Source: Sesamum alatum
Lineage: Eukaryota; Streptophyta; Magnoliopsida; Lamiales; Pedaliaceae
Direction of reading: 5' to 3'
Length of the DNA stretch: 64,000 bases
Assembly (NCBI GenBank): GCA_034509735.1
Contig: JACGWO010000012.1
Span: 4,092,001 to 4,156,000, forward strand
The position numbers and the translations under genes are program-made. Shown piece by piece: positions 46,363-58,009 of this stretch (position 1 is its first letter; each line of letters opens with the position of its first letter). The notes under the pieces are model-generated. The model was not told the origin of the DNA. It made no database searches and saw only the letters and a list, made by a program, of their open reading frames with translations.

Positions 46363-47481
46363 ATGAACTCGTTGGATGACGAGGGAAGTAGTCGACATAG
46401 GCGCAATGCCGGATCTAAAGAGAGGGCTGGAGCTAGATGCACTTGGACCAGTTGTGAGGAAGAGGTGCTGATTAACACATTGAAATTGATTGTTGCCGGT
46501 GGATGGAAGTGTGATAACAATTTTTAAAATGGTTATCTGGCTCAGCTAGAGACTTGTCTAGGTTGGGCGCTCCCTGACTGCGATTTGAAAGCTGAGCCAC
46601 ACATTACCTCGAAGATACAAGTTTGGAAAAGACAGTATTCTTGTCTTATTGGGATGATGTCGAAAGTGGGTCTTGATGGGACGAGCAAAAGTGTATGGTA
46701 ACCATCGATAGAATGTCAAAGACGTTTGGGACAATTACGTAAAGGTATCATCTATATATTTTCCGTAATCAAGGTAGTGGTTCAAAGTCGTTTTCACAAA
46801 TAATAGAAAATTTGCATTAGCGTCTATAGATCTGTAGACCCAGATTCGTTTCTTATGTAGCACCTGTATTCCCTCCGTTGCACATTGTACTGCAGATTGA
46901 TCCATATGCCAAAAAAATGCGATACAAGTCCTGGTCGTTCTTCCCTGCTTGGCGTGAGATTTTCGGTAAGGATCATGCTGGTGGGGACGGAGCTATAGAT
47001 GTTCATCGCGCCACTACCGAGATATGCGTGAAAGACCAACTACCAAACGATGATTTTTATGTCCCCACAGCCGAGTGGAACTCCGACACTGGGTATGTCG
47101 GTCTTGAGGAGGAAACACCAATCTCGATTAATATTAATGCTGATCCTACTGTAAACTCTTCTGGTGCTACAAATCGTACCACCGGTTCCTCTAAGAAGCA
47201 TAAGGCGGACGATACCCTAGTAGAAGTACCACAACTAGTAAACATGGTGACTACTTAACATTGCAAACAACCGGATGGGGAAACTAGCGAGGGTCCTTGA
47301 GGTGGAATTTGGGGACCCAGATAAACAATGCACCTTGTTGGAAGCCGTTCCCCAACTTTCTGGTTTCGATGAAAATGAGCAGTTGGTCACCGTCACCCAT
47401 TTGGTAAATCATCCCAAGGATATGGAGTGATTCTACTCACCCTCCATTAACTCACGGAAAAAATGGGTAAGGCAATGTTAA
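46363..47481 (+). pseudogene. Myb/SANT-like ORF of the PIF/Harbinger element
   Basis: ATG at 46363 opens MNSLDDEGSSRHRRNAG, then the Myb/SANT-like (Myb_DNA-bind_3) helix start CTWTSCEEEVLINTLKLIVA. There is a stop near 46527, followed by GYLAQLETCLGWALPDCDLK and PHITSKIQVWKRQYSCLIGM. Another shift leads to the C-terminal frame at 46878-47258 (DPYAKKMRYKSWSFFPAWRE, IFGKDHAGGDGAID). A last piece at 47276-47460 reads FGDPDKQCTLLEAVPQLSG. In this superfamily the Myb-like protein binds element ends and recruits the transposase. The two-ORF layout in the same direction is typical. Pseudogene. Confidence 0.85.
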
Positions 47482-47999
47482 ATGGTAGATTCTAACGGAT
47501 ATTCCCGTTACCATAATCCTGTTTATCTTCTCAAGTTATTTCTGCATTGTTGGTTGACGAGCAATGATGACAAAAACGCACCAGTTGTACCAATTCTCAT
47601 CTCGGGTGTTTCTAGCTATTTTTCATTTAGTCTTGAGTCCAATGTCGTCTGTGAACCCCTTATCTAGTTGATATTTATCTTGAGTGCCTAGATTCTGTAT
47701 GTTACTAAAAACTTGTTCAATGCATTATACTGATGAAGCTAACTCTAGATGGTTTTTTGTCATTTATTTTGTGCGAGTTGTAGACGACTCTAAACTGTGA
47801 GAATGAATCATAGACATTTTAAATAATGAGAAATCATGTTAAAAGTTAGAGTGCTACTTCGCCAAAATTAAGTACGACAAAAGCCATAACTTTATTCATC
47901 ATGCGAATTACCCCACAAAAACACATCGGAGTGTCCACATCCACTTACACAACTTTAACATGAAACCCTGTTAAAGTTACAAAAACATATAACACAACT
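47482..47999. other. Non-coding sequence between opposed pseudogenes
   Basis: Probably the 3' part of the Harbinger element on the left and the 3' region of the minus-strand pseudogene on the right. No terminal repeat was recognised. Confidence 0.35.
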
Positions 48000-48877
48000 A
48001 TTATATAATACTCCGATCCAACCTGACGAAAACATTCCAGTTATAGAATACACATGGTGACAACTTATAGCTTATAGCAACAGAAAAAATAGAAGATATC
48101 CAATCATGCCTACAAATACATGCCCCTCCAAATAAGCATTCGCGTATTTGTAAGTCAAGCCCGGCCACACCTAATACCAACTTACCAATCCTCAGTGAAC
48201 CCAACCACCTTTTCCACAGTCATTCATGTCGTTAGAGTTATCCTCGATGTGCTTCTTTCCAAGGAAAATCATGTCGTCATCTCCATCACTGATCCCTTCC
48301 CTTCCACCGTCAATGCCAAAGGCAAGTCTACGGCATGAACACCAGTGGCCAGATCCTTGTTTTTCGCCTAAAAAATAATTCACAAAAGGTCATAAAACGC
48401 TTCCCCACGCCACCAATAAGCTTTGGCGAAACTATTCTCCTGCGAAAAATAATGTATGAAGATTATTAAATCCATAATAAACTCATAGGACAAATAGTCT
48501 CTTCTAAACTCGATATAATATGAGTTATAATACCACCTTGAACAGCCTATCCCACACCTCCTTAGACCCAAGCACCCTATTGTTTTCCTCGTTCTGTAAG
48601 AACTCACTATCCGTCAGTATCTGATCGAAAGTTGTGAATCTCTGTCTTAGCAATTCTACCTTTGCCTGGTAGAATTCGGCCGAAAGAAACTGGTGAGAAG
48701 GCGTTCACCTATGGCGAAATCGAGTGCCTCCATGTCTAGGCATGCGGGATCTAGCTGTTTGTGCCCACGCTCGGCCTGCCATGCAAGTGAATTAATGAAG
48801 GCAATGTCATGGCATTTCGTCCAGCGCGATGTGTAGAAGTACTTTGTCTGACTCTTTGCACGCCTTGTGTTTGCCAT
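48000..48877 (-). pseudogene. Myb/SANT-like transposon protein, copy A
   Basis: Minus strand. Exon 1 from ATG 48877 reads YFYTSRWTKCHDIAFINSLA, WQAERGHKQLDPACLDMEAL. After a frameshift (about 48660) it reads VELLRQRFTTFDQIL and NRVLGSKEVWDRLFK to a probable splice donor near 48545. Exon 2, after TTTTTCGCAG (about 48445), reads ENSFAKAYWWRGEAFYDLL, then stops. The pattern (W.. first helix, a 'RF.TF' second helix, FA.AY.W near the end) is that of Myb/SANT-like ORFs linked to PIF/Harbinger elements. The C-terminal remainder (48000-48380) has an acidic, Asp-rich frame. Broken; the parent element is unknown. Confidence 0.65.
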
Positions 48878-50344
48878 AGTTCAAACGAGAAAGAACAAAG
48901 TATTGTACTACTATGCCTACAACATGAGGGACCCCAGAAACCTTGTGAAGCTATGAGGGCACGCTGCAAAGCTTATAAAGGAACATTTCATATAGGGGCA
49001 GACTTTGGATATGTACTGAGTCGAAACGCCAAGAGACGGTAGGTGTAATAATTACCGGCCGTCAACTTGAAATGGAAAATACACTCCAAAGCTGTAGATA
49101 TTCCTAAAGGCACAATCCAAAGGCATTATGAATATTTCTCGATGAAGGCAAACGGGCTGTCAGATATGAACCTTGTGAAATAAGGTCAAGGATTTGCAAG
49201 GTATATGAAATGGAGGTAGACCTCAAAACTGGTAGCGTGGCACCACACTAATGGATTGTGTAACTCACTCCTCTCTATGAGTGTGATGTTAATTACAACA
49301 TCAACATGGTCCACAATGATGAGGAGCCTTGTGGAATGATACATGGTAAGCGCCATTGGATTGCATGCAAATTACAATTGTTGCTGAAACTTGTGTAAAC
49401 ACAACCTATAATGAAGATATCTCTTGGGACACCCACACTAATTAATTTGAGTACAATGGAAAAAATTCAAGGCGTAAGAGAAAAAGCTAAATACATTTTG
49501 CACATCCTAAACTAGACAAAAGTTGCATTTACCCCCTAAACTATAATAAAGTTTCAATGTATTTTAGATAATACTTTGAACAATTTCAAATTTTATTTTT
49601 TAAATAAAGCTTGCGAAAGTTTGTAGAGGGGGTTTAAATATATTATTTTGTACAGGGGTTCACATATTTGCGAAAATTTCAAATATATTTTTTAAATAAA
49701 GCTTGCGAAAATTTGTAAATCAATAAAAGTGGGGAAGCTTTTTTTTTTTTTATAATACAATGCCATTAGGGAGTAAAATGATAAGTACAGGGGGTTTTGG
49801 GACTTTACTCATACTTTAGGCAATAAATGAGACACTATACATAGGTCAGGTTATTAAATCCGTATTTAACCCTAAATAAAATCGCTATGTGGTAATGAGA
49901 CTAAATAAAATTTCTAAGTCAGAACTTTATTATCCTCTTACCGCCAAATTATTTTGTATGGGTTTTTTTACCTTTCATAATTTAGGGGATATATGAGACT
50001 ACATGCATAGGTAATAAGTGCAAAACTTATTTAACCCTAAATTAAATCTCCATGTGGTAATATTTATAGAACCATCAAAGTTTACCTTTAAATAGAAGAA
50101 TTTTAACTTTTAATTGAACAGTAGTCAGATTATTAGCTAGAGTGTTTTTAAATACCTTACAATATAATTAATTTTCTATGAAATGACTATTCCACTCAAT
50201 TTATGGCACCTTTGTACTAAATAGATGTATTTTGATTAATTAGCCTGACTTTGTACTAATACTTGACGCTTGACATAGCATATTATACCTAAGACCATTA
50301 CATGCATTGTCACATGCAGGGAGTCAACCTTCCTTCTTTAGAGG
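48878..50344. other. Intergenic sequence with short direct repeats
   Basis: 49580-49720 contains a direct repeat of about 35 bp (TTTTTTAAATAAAGCTTGCG at about 49592 and 49685). 49820-50070 has a second spaced repeat with TTTAACCCTAAAT and ATGTGGTAAT at about 165 bp distance. No gene supported. Confidence 0.45.
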
Positions 50345-50453
50345 GGTTGCATCAATGTCTTAAGACCCGGATCGAACATCGAATTGATCAAGTTATTGGG
50401 TCACTGGTCCAATTAGTTGGACCGGAGTCAAAATACCAATTGACCCGGACCCT

Positions 50454-50550
50454 ATTATATATATATGTATATATATAATTATACATAAACATACTAACAA
50501 TTATATATATGTATATATATATAGTTATACATAAACATACTAGCAAACTT
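50454..50550. repeat. Short tandem duplication in AT-rich DNA
   Basis: A unit of about 57 bp (ATATATGTATATATATA, then GTTATACATAAACATACTA) occurs twice in tandem with few changes. Confidence 0.7.
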
Positions 50551-50639
50551 AAAGTAAATATACTAACAATTAAACATACTAAGTGTATAAGTTCAATATA
50601 AATCTTGACTATATAGACAAACAATTAAAAAAAATAGTT

Positions 50640-51329
50640 AAATATACTACAATTTTGTAAAATCATCAACTCAATCAGAATCATCTTCATTCTCAATAAT
50701 AATAATAATAATGGAGCCATGGTGTAAATTACGCCATGGGGGGATCAGGAATATACAAAATCTCGTCCTAAAATCTGACCATGTAGGCGAAATGTAAATC
50801 CGACCATGTAGGCGGAAGGCGAGAGATAGCAAAAATATACAAAATCGCCATAAAATGGGACTATGTAGGCGAAAGGTGATCAAAAGAAATGAGTAGCTTA
50901 AGTTGTGAAAGATATAAGGAGGATCTAAATAAATTGGAGAAGAGTAAGTTTGGAAACCTTTTACGCTCCGTTAAATTAATAAATATGAACTCAGTCAGAA
51001 AACACCACCCAAAAAGCCCAAACAATGCCATAATTCGGCAAAACCGGGCAGCAGTGGCAACAAAGACTTCATTCATACCCATAATATAAGGGAATGACCC
51101 AAATATTCTCCTTTCCAAATTCATTCATTTTCCCCATATATTTATCATTAACTTAAAATACTTTTTTTTGTAGAACCTTGCTATCTTCGTTGTCATGGAT
51201 AATTCAACAGTAGAAATTTAGCCTTTCATTAGGCTAAGAGCAAAATTAAAAGAAATATAAATGCAATAAGTAAATACAATAATTTAAAGAAAAACTTACA
51301 GAATTATAAGTGTACACCCACATACAAAA
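50640..51329 (-). other. Remaining 3' part of the hAT element, non-coding
   Basis: Lies between the left hAT end and the virus-derived insert. It has an (AAT)n run near 50695-50714 and a short repeat of CCATGTAGGCG (50777-50866). No transposase dimerisation domain could be recognised, so the C-terminus was probably lost when the insert arrived. Confidence 0.4.
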
Positions 51330-51336
51330 CTAAGGT

Positions 51337-51426
51337 TTTATTTACTAAGAGGGGAAAAGAAGGTATACATGTGCAAGTGTTTTTTGGAGGCTCCCCTTTT
51401 AATGAGCTAAAAGGGGGTATTTATAG
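51337..51426 (-). promoter_or_regulatory. Pararetrovirus-like promoter and poly(A) signal
   Basis: The minus strand has CTATAAATA (51418-51426) and, about 80 bases downstream, AATAAA (51337-51342). This spacing fits pararetroviruses, where the terminally redundant transcript starts just after the TATA box and ends just after a nearby poly(A) signal. Inferred from sequence only. Confidence 0.5.
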
Positions 51427-51476
51427 GAAAGTTTGGATTTGAAAGATTTATTTGAAGTCCGTCAATAGTGACAAAT

Positions 51477-52005
51477 GATCAAGAAGAATTTTGTAATTGG
51501 GTTCCTCAAATGGATCCTATGATTCTCTTGCCAAACAAGAATATTTATTTTCTTTGTCCTTGGAAGAGATTTCTATTGTGGACTCCGCTCCTGTTAGATT
51601 TCTTTTCAGGTCTTTCTGGACTTGATTAAGATATTCTTCAATCATTTGCTCTTTAGAGATGATGCCTCTTTTACTTCTGATTCTTTGTGATATTTTCTCG
51701 AAGGGGCTAGGAGTATGATCCAACTTTTGCTTTTGCTTTTAAAGCAGTCATAATTCCCCGGAATAGTTGATCAAGAAGAATTTTGTGTTTGGTCAAATGG
51801 ATCCTATGATTCTCCTGCCAAACAAGAATATTTATTTTCTTTGTCCTTGGAAGATGTCTCCATTGTGGACTCTGCTCCTGTTAGATTTCTTTTCAGGTCT
51901 TTCTGGACTTGATTGAGATATTCTTCAATCATTTGCTCTTTAGAGATGATGCCTTTTGCTTCTGATTCTTTGTGATATTTGCTCGAAGAGGCTAGGAATA
52001 TGATT
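51477..52005. repeat. Tandem duplication, period about 292 bp
   Basis: GATCAAGAAGAATTTTGT starts both copies (51477 and 51769). Shared blocks include AATGGATCCTATGATTCTC, CCAAACAAGAATATTTATTT, TCTTTCTGGACTTGATT and TTCTTCAATCATTTGCTC. The copies differ by several substitutions and small indels. It duplicates the 3' end of the last viral-like ORF. Confidence 0.9.
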
Positions 52006-53102
52006 TTCTTCCTTTTCCACAAGTGCTTGAAGCTTTTCACCTATTTCATCTAGTGCTTCTTGATAAAAACCTTTTTTTTGTTTCTGGGTTTATTTACATT
52101 AATTTGGTCCAGAATTTTGAACAAGACTTCCTTTTAATACAAGGAATTTTTCGTAGTGTTATTCCTACTTCAAGTAACCATTTTCATATCCATGGGGGTG
52201 AAAATTCCATAAAGAAGAAAAATGACAACATTCCTTCAATCCATTTTTGTGATCTTTCCGCCTGAATAATATTTGGCAAACAGTTGATCCATTATGTATA
52301 ATAATCTTGAAAGATTTCAGGGAGTTTAGAAATTGGAGAACCATAGTTTAACCACCATTGAAATACCCAATTTGGTATTTCTTGTTGAAAGACTAATGGA
52401 CAAATTTTGAAAAAACCATGTGTGTGTTCTATTATGATTTTCATAGAGAAAAGCTTTGTCGAATGCCTCAACATAGTCCCAATAATTGAATTTTATCGGG
52501 GTTTTAGATTCTGGGTGAATATATTCTTTTTCACCTAATTGGTTGATTTCCCATTCAACAGCAGTGATGAATTTTTTTATTACTGCTTTTGACTAATTAA
52601 ATTCCTTTCCATTGTTGGAATAAGTGTGAGTAATTTCAACACTTTGCTTGGCCTTCAGGATGCACACATAATGGGCACTTGGCTTATATGAACATGCTGT
52701 AAATGTTGTTACATCCAGATATCTTTTCATTAGATACCATAGATCTTTCTCCCATCTTAAATCATCATTTTCCAGGAGTATGATTACTTCCTCATGTTCA
52801 CTAAATTTATAATTTTCTAATTCATCTTCTTATTCAAGTACTTTAGCATAAGATACTGAAGAAGATGATACTTCTTCGACAGCAGCTTTCTTCTGCTCTT
52901 TTTTAAACATAAGGAATTGTTGGAAGAGCTCATTCTCTTCTTCAGAAACCATATTATATTTCCCAATTCCATAGATGTTTTTTTTTATTAGTGATCTGTT
53001 ACCTTGACGTATAATTTCGTCTGGTCTGAATTTACCTCCTCTCTGATTAGAGGAGTTTCTGCCTCTTCCTCTTTGAGGAAGCATTCCTCTTTGTTTCCTC
53101 AT
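52006..53102 (-). pseudogene. Pararetrovirus-like ORF after pol, function unknown
   Basis: Minus strand. It starts at an ATG at 53102 with a basic, Arg/Gly/Gln-rich N-terminus (about residues 1-35), continues 90 codons to 52830, then goes on in broken frames to about 52010. Recognisable hydrophobic and aromatic stretches lie at 52740-52290, rich in Trp and Tyr. It lies where caulimovirids carry a post-polymerase ORF such as the transactivator, but I see no motif that proves this role. Several stops. Its 3' end lies in the tandem duplication. Confidence 0.45.
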
Positions 53103-53289
53103 TTTTTTTTCTTATTATTCTTTGAATTCTACTGAGTCGGGCTTTATATTCAACTGGCTCATCCCAAAATTCAAATTTATATACAAGTCATTTCAACCCA
53201 TTCATCAAATAAGTCTCTCCTTCAATTCTGTCTTCAACCCAATAATCTAGAATTTTAGAGGAGGTACTTACTCCTATAAATAATTCTTC

Positions 53290-53410
53290 TCGAATCCAAT
53301 TAATTTTTCAATGTCCATGTTCATTTAAGTATTCTCTTGATAAGAAATCAGGAAGACTATTAGTCTTTCCTTCAATATGTTCTATTATAAAATTAAATGG
53401 GGCTAAATGT
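53290..53410 (-). pseudogene. RNase H C-terminal fragment (pararetrovirus-like)
   Basis: The minus-strand frame contains IEHIEGKTNSLPDFLSREYL, the pattern that ends the RNase H domain of caulimovirid polymerases (a conserved Asp in the DFLSR block). It is separated from the RT start by the MITE fragment and a deletion. Confidence 0.6.
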
Positions 53411-53530
53411 GAAAAAATTTAGTTCTTTAATATGTTCTATTATAAAAAATTTACCCTCGGTTGACTTATTAATGACTTAATGCTGGTCAAAAAGTTCTAT
53501 TAATAAGTCCTTTAATATGTTCTATTATAA
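53371..53530. repeat. Three direct repeats of a 21-base motif at a deletion junction
   Basis: The motif TAATATGTTCTATTATAAAA, with slight changes, occurs near 53372, 53431 and 53512. A short inverted pair also lies here: CTTAATGCTGGTCAAAAA at about 53478 and its complement at about 53538. This looks like filler DNA made during double-strand break repair. Confidence 0.7.
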
Positions 53531-53539
53531 AACAAATTT

Positions 53540-53884
53540 TTGACCAGCATTAAGCCAAAACAAAATTTTATGACTAAATTACTCTTTAAACGGTGAAAAT
53601 ATACCTCCTCTCATGCATTAACGTGTGACGATATATAAGGGTAGTTTGATCATAAAAAGATTCGTTTGACCTACAATACGTCAGTACTAAGTCAATCGAT
53701 GGCAAATTTCACCTTTAATTCAATTTCTTTTTGCTAATATCAACAAATTCGGTGAACTTTGACTAACAGAGGGATCCATTTGTTAGACAGAAGCAAACTC
53801 AGGGGTAGTAGATGTAATTTCTCAAACCACAGGTGGTCTACGTGTAATTATACCAAATCTCAGGGGAGGGGAGTGTAATTATCC
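53540..53884. mobile_element. Mutator-like MITE fragment inside the pararetrovirus remnant
   Basis: Matches the right half of 38282-39566: TTTGACCTACAATACGTCAG, AAGTCAATCGATGGCAAAT, TTTGTTAGACAGAAGCAAAC, CCACAGGTGGTCTACGTGTA, ending TGTAATTATCC. The left half is missing. Confidence 0.65.
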
Positions 53885-53889
53885 TTTTT

Positions 53890-54700
53890 TAAACCAAAAG
53901 GCATTACATTCCATTCATAATGCCCAAAAAGAAATTGTAAATGCGTTTTATATCTATCTGATTCATTTATTTGAATATGCCAATATCTTGATTTTAAATC
54001 AAATTTTGAAAAAATTATTGCCTTATGTAATCGTCCAAAAGATCTTTCTTATAGGGGATTGGATACCTTACCCATTTTTAAAACCTTATTAAGAGGCTTG
54101 TAGTTTATAAGGTTTCCCCCAGTTTCATAAGGGAGGCATACAATATGTTTCTTTCTGTGCCAAAATGCATTACGATGTTCATTACATGTCTCAAGTTCGA
54201 ATCTATTTTGAACCATTTGGATTTTTGCCTGTCATTTTGGATTTTCAAGTAATTGATCTATTTGTAAGGAATTAATTTCTTCTTTTATGAAATAAATTTG
54301 GTTTGTTTTAGAAATTATTAGATCTCTTATTTCATTAATAACGCTATCCATTGGTTGGGTAATAAATACAAATTTTATTCTTTCATCTTCAAATGTTCCT
54401 ATTATGCCTTTTTCATTAATTGTTTTTATAGGAAAAATCTTCTTAAGGAAGGGCGTGCCCAAGATTATATCATTTGTTAAAACCTTTATTAATAGAAAAC
54501 TTGTAGGGATACATTTTTTATTATTACATATATAAGCTTTTGGGATTTTAAAGCTTATGTTTAATTTTTGCCCATTGGCAGAGGATAAGGAATGAGTTGT
54601 CTTTTCAAAGTATTTAGTTGGTATCAACCCTTCTTTTATACAATTAATGTCTGCCCCACTATCTATTAGAGCAGTAAATGTTTTTCTAAAATTATTATTT
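53890..54700 (-). pseudogene. Pararetrovirus-like protease and reverse transcriptase start
   Basis: The minus-strand frame begins with a retropepsin active site, IDSGAD (about 54655-54672), in a hydrophobic context. It continues as an open stretch (54627-54232) with the flap-like IILGTPFLKKI. After a stop comes the RT palm start: a FDLKSRYWHIQI block and, near 53905-53950, GHYEWNVMPFGL. The catalytic YxDD box and everything after it are deleted at the MITE junction. In a functional virus this polyprotein copies the genome by reverse transcription. Confidence 0.65.
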
Positions 54701-55429
54701 ATTAATAAGTCAATCTTTACATTCCATTTTTTACTAGTAACTACTTCTAATGTGGATAGAAAATTATCCTCAATTTTTTCTTTGCTTAATTCAAGAAATT
54801 TATTATTTTTGTCTATTTTTAAGATTTCTATCCTAGTAGTGAGAGATTGATTATATTTCTTAATACTTTTTATTTCTTCTTTTAATTTTTCGACTTCTAT
54901 TTTTAATCTTCCAAAGGGGAAGGATTATCTTTAATTGTTTGTTTTTCCCTAAGTATTCTTTTAACTTCAGTAATTGTATAAGGTTCAAATGGTTTACTAA
55001 TTAGGCTTTCATATGCCTGGTTCGATTCAGATGATGAACCTTTATTATTATCCATTTTACTGAGAATAATGTCTCTTATCTCAGGGTCCTTAATTTCCCT
55101 AAGCAATTCAACTATATGATTATCTGTAAGAACATTTACTTTTCCTAGGTCTTTGAATTGTGCCATTAATTCATAAAATTCTCCATCTGAATCTTCTTCA
55201 TTTGTCCCTTGTTTACATGTACATGGGGAGTCTTCTTCTTCATCTGATTCAGCGGAGGTTGATAAATATTCAGAATTTTCTTCTATATTTCTTAATTCAT
55301 CTTGATTATCTGATTTTCCTTCTAATTCCTCAGATTCGGAGGATTCTTTTTCTTCAAAAAATATTGTATTTATTATATTTTTTTTTCTTGGTCTTCTAAT
55401 TTAAGACTATTAATTTTCTTCATTAATCA

Positions 55430-55948
55430 TTTAGCTCTTTTATTTTTACATTTATTTGCAAGGTGGTCTGTTTCATCACACATGTAACATCTTCTTACCT
55501 TTTTTGTTACATTATTCTTGGTTTTTCATTCATCTTTTCTGGCTATGTTTCTTTGTTTATTTTTTTCTTTTCTATCACTTTGTTTTTTTATGTCTTTTTC
55601 TTCTTCTCTCTGGAGTCCTATATTTCAGAATTTTTTGTCTATCTGATGGTATCATTTCTATTCCAAATTGAGCACAGATTCTCCTAGTTGTTTGTTCTCT
55701 ATTAAATTTTGTGTTTTAATTTGTTTATTTATTCTAATTTCATTGCATAAATTTAAACTTTCTTGAATGCAAGTTCCAATTAACTTCCCATAAGTATATT
55801 GATTATAATATATTGCTACTCCTCCATTCCTAAGAAGCTTTCTAACTCTTTCAGCAAAAAAGTGAGGAAGTCCATCGATGAATTTAGATTTCCAGTGAGC
55901 ATCATTGAATTCTGGGAGTTCCATTATAGTATATTCTATAACATACAC
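55430..55948 (-). pseudogene. Pararetrovirus-like capsid region with zinc knuckle
   Basis: The open stretch 55948-55658 is helical and charged (MELPEFNDAHWKSKFIDGLP, KLIGTCIQESLNLC), as in the capsid part of caulimovirid polyproteins. After a shift a basic region leads to a CCHC knuckle at about 55449-55490, CYMCDETDHLANKC, with the canonical C-x2-C-x4-H-x4-C spacing. Downstream (55400-54900) the frame is acidic and Ser/Glu-rich. The 5' end of the remnant joins hAT coding sequence near 55955. Confidence 0.65.
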
Positions 55949-55964
55949 ATATTAATTCAGATCA

Positions 55965-57420
55965 GGGTGTATAATTGTACCCATATCCCAATGATAGCTT
56001 CTCATCAAAATCACAAATCCGCAACAAACGTACAAGAGGGATTCCAACTCTGACAATAGTATTATAGTTATTCCAAAACCTTTAATCCAAAATGACTTGT
56101 TCCACTTGTTTCACTTGTTTTACCACATCTTTCTTAAAAAACTTTTTAAAATCTTGATATGTCACCATTGCTTGTAAATGAAAATCATCTTTATGATCAT
56201 ATAAACTTTTCAATGTAATGAATTTTCTGGCAAAATGAGTATCTCCAGGTCGGATAATCTTTGTTCACCGCTCTCTTTGCCTCAACCAATTGAGTGGCCA
56301 TTTATTGTTATAGATATAGCAAGTCACTTTTCGTGCAAGTAAAACACAATCTTTGACATGAGACAACTCACCAATATCTTTCAAGATAAAATTAACACAG
56401 TGAGCTACACAAGGCGACCAACAAATAGTAGGATATTTTTCTGAAAGTAAACACCTAATTGCCTTATAATTAGCTGCATTATCAGTGACTAAATGAACCA
56501 CATTCTTCACTCCAACCATTTTCACAATTTCAGTATACAAGTTACACAAATTTTCAACCGTAGAGTCAATAACAGACACATCAACCGATTTTATAAATGA
56601 TATTCTGGAGGGACAATAAACCAAAAAATTAACCAATGGCCTCTGTCTAAAATCTTTCTATCCATCACCCATTATAGTGCAACCAGTTTCTATCCACTTA
56701 CTTCTAAAAGAATCAACAATCAATGTCACTTGCTTTTTAGCATCTTTCAAAAGCGAAATCCTCAAAGTATGATAACCAGGCCCAGTGTACCCATGACCCA
56801 TAGATACAACTTTATTCATAGCAATTTGAAAGAAAGGTGAATTGCAAGCATTTAACGGGATGCATGGATCAAAAAATCACATAGCTACAACCAAATCAGT
56901 ATTATGCCTTTTTTCTTTACTTTGTAAAGAAGCTTTGATAGTAGGTTGAGAAGGATCACGAGTACCAATTTTGAAGAATGAGTCCAATCCCATTTTTGCC
57001 GTTTTGTTGCTTGTGACTTTCTATTTGAGCATGGAGCGTGTAAGCCTATTCCTCAACTTCATGTGAACTCGTGCCAACTTTCGAAGATCCTCGTTTGTCT
57101 TTCGCTCTTTCTACATTTTCCTTGAAAGAGCCTTGAATCATAAATCTAACTTCCGGAGGGACTTTCGTGCAACTTGCTACATTCCCTTTTTCTCCAGCAA
57201 GATGTTGTTTCATTCGGTTGATTCCTCCACCTCTAAAGTTAGTGAGACAATAATCACAAGTTAATATCTTTCTTCCTTCACTAGTTGTCGCCTCAGTAAT
57301 ATGTTTCCAAGCTATGTTTTTTTTTCTGTCTTAGATTGATTCGAGGTGGTTGTCCTACTCCGAATCCACTAACAGATTGAGATTCATTTGGCGTGGCTCA
57401 GGAATCCGTAGTCTCCTCTA
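55965..57420 (-). pseudogene. hAT transposase (BED finger and DUF659), C-terminus missing
   Basis: Minus strand. A BED-type zinc finger lies at about 57170-57320 (CDYCLTNFRGGGINRMKQHL). After several stops, 56636-56265 encodes the DUF659-type core: FIKSVDVSVIDSTVENLCNL, VGVKNVVHLVTDNAANYKAI, YPTICWSPCVAHCVNFILKD and VTCYIYNNKWPLNWLR. A third part (56260-55965) has RPGDTHFARKFITLKSLYDH and FWNNYNTIVRVGIPLVRLLR. The order matches plant hAT proteins. The C-terminal dimerisation region is cut off where pararetrovirus sequence starts. Inactive. Confidence 0.85.
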
Positions 57421-57991
57421 TTAACTACAAATAAAATTAACCAATAAATTAGAGCAACAATCAAAACAATACTACAAGTTATACAATGCTATAAATACTC
57501 AACATAATTTCAATAAATATTCAAAAAAAAATTGCAAAAATACTCAACATAATTGCAATAAATACTCAATATAATTACAATAAATAACATAATAGCAATA
57601 AATACTCAACATAATTGCAACAGAATACACGTTTGTACATAAAAAAATAGCATACATTTAAAACTAAAAAATAAAATATATAGAAAAAATTTCGAGCAAC
57701 AGCAGCAGCTTGTTGCTGCTGTTGTTGCTCACACAATAGAGTAGCAGCTCGCAACAACATCAGCAACATGGCGGGTCCTTTTCCATCTAATATCTTATTT
57801 TTTAAATATGTAAAAATGAAAATAAAAAATAATTCGTACATACAATGAATGGAATAGGTAAGAAAAATCATGGATTACTTTTTGAGATTTGTAAAATAAT
57901 CAGAATTGATTTTGGTAGAGATTTGAGAATTGAGAGAGTGAAGGTTGAGAAGAATAGGTGAGATTTTGAGTTGAGAGAAAAACCTAGCATT

Positions 57992-58009
57992 CCCCCCCCC
58001 CCCCCCCCC
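57992..58009. repeat. Poly-C run, 18 bases
   Basis: Homopolymer C tract within the hAT 5' region. Its length may be affected by sequencing error. Confidence 0.8.

Larger units (their letters stand above)
51330..55955 (-). mobile_element. Endogenous pararetrovirus remnant (Caulimoviridae-like)
   Basis: On the minus strand, in order: a capsid-type region with a CCHC finger, a DSG aspartic protease, the start of a reverse transcriptase, a short RNase H C-terminal piece, and a further ORF with no recognised domain. A TATA box and poly(A) signal lie beyond that. No integrase and no LTR are seen, which separates it from Ty3/gypsy elements. The RT and RNase H middle is deleted, and a MITE fragment lies at the junction. 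It is an old, defective genome-resident copy. The genus cannot be named from this. Confidence 0.72.
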
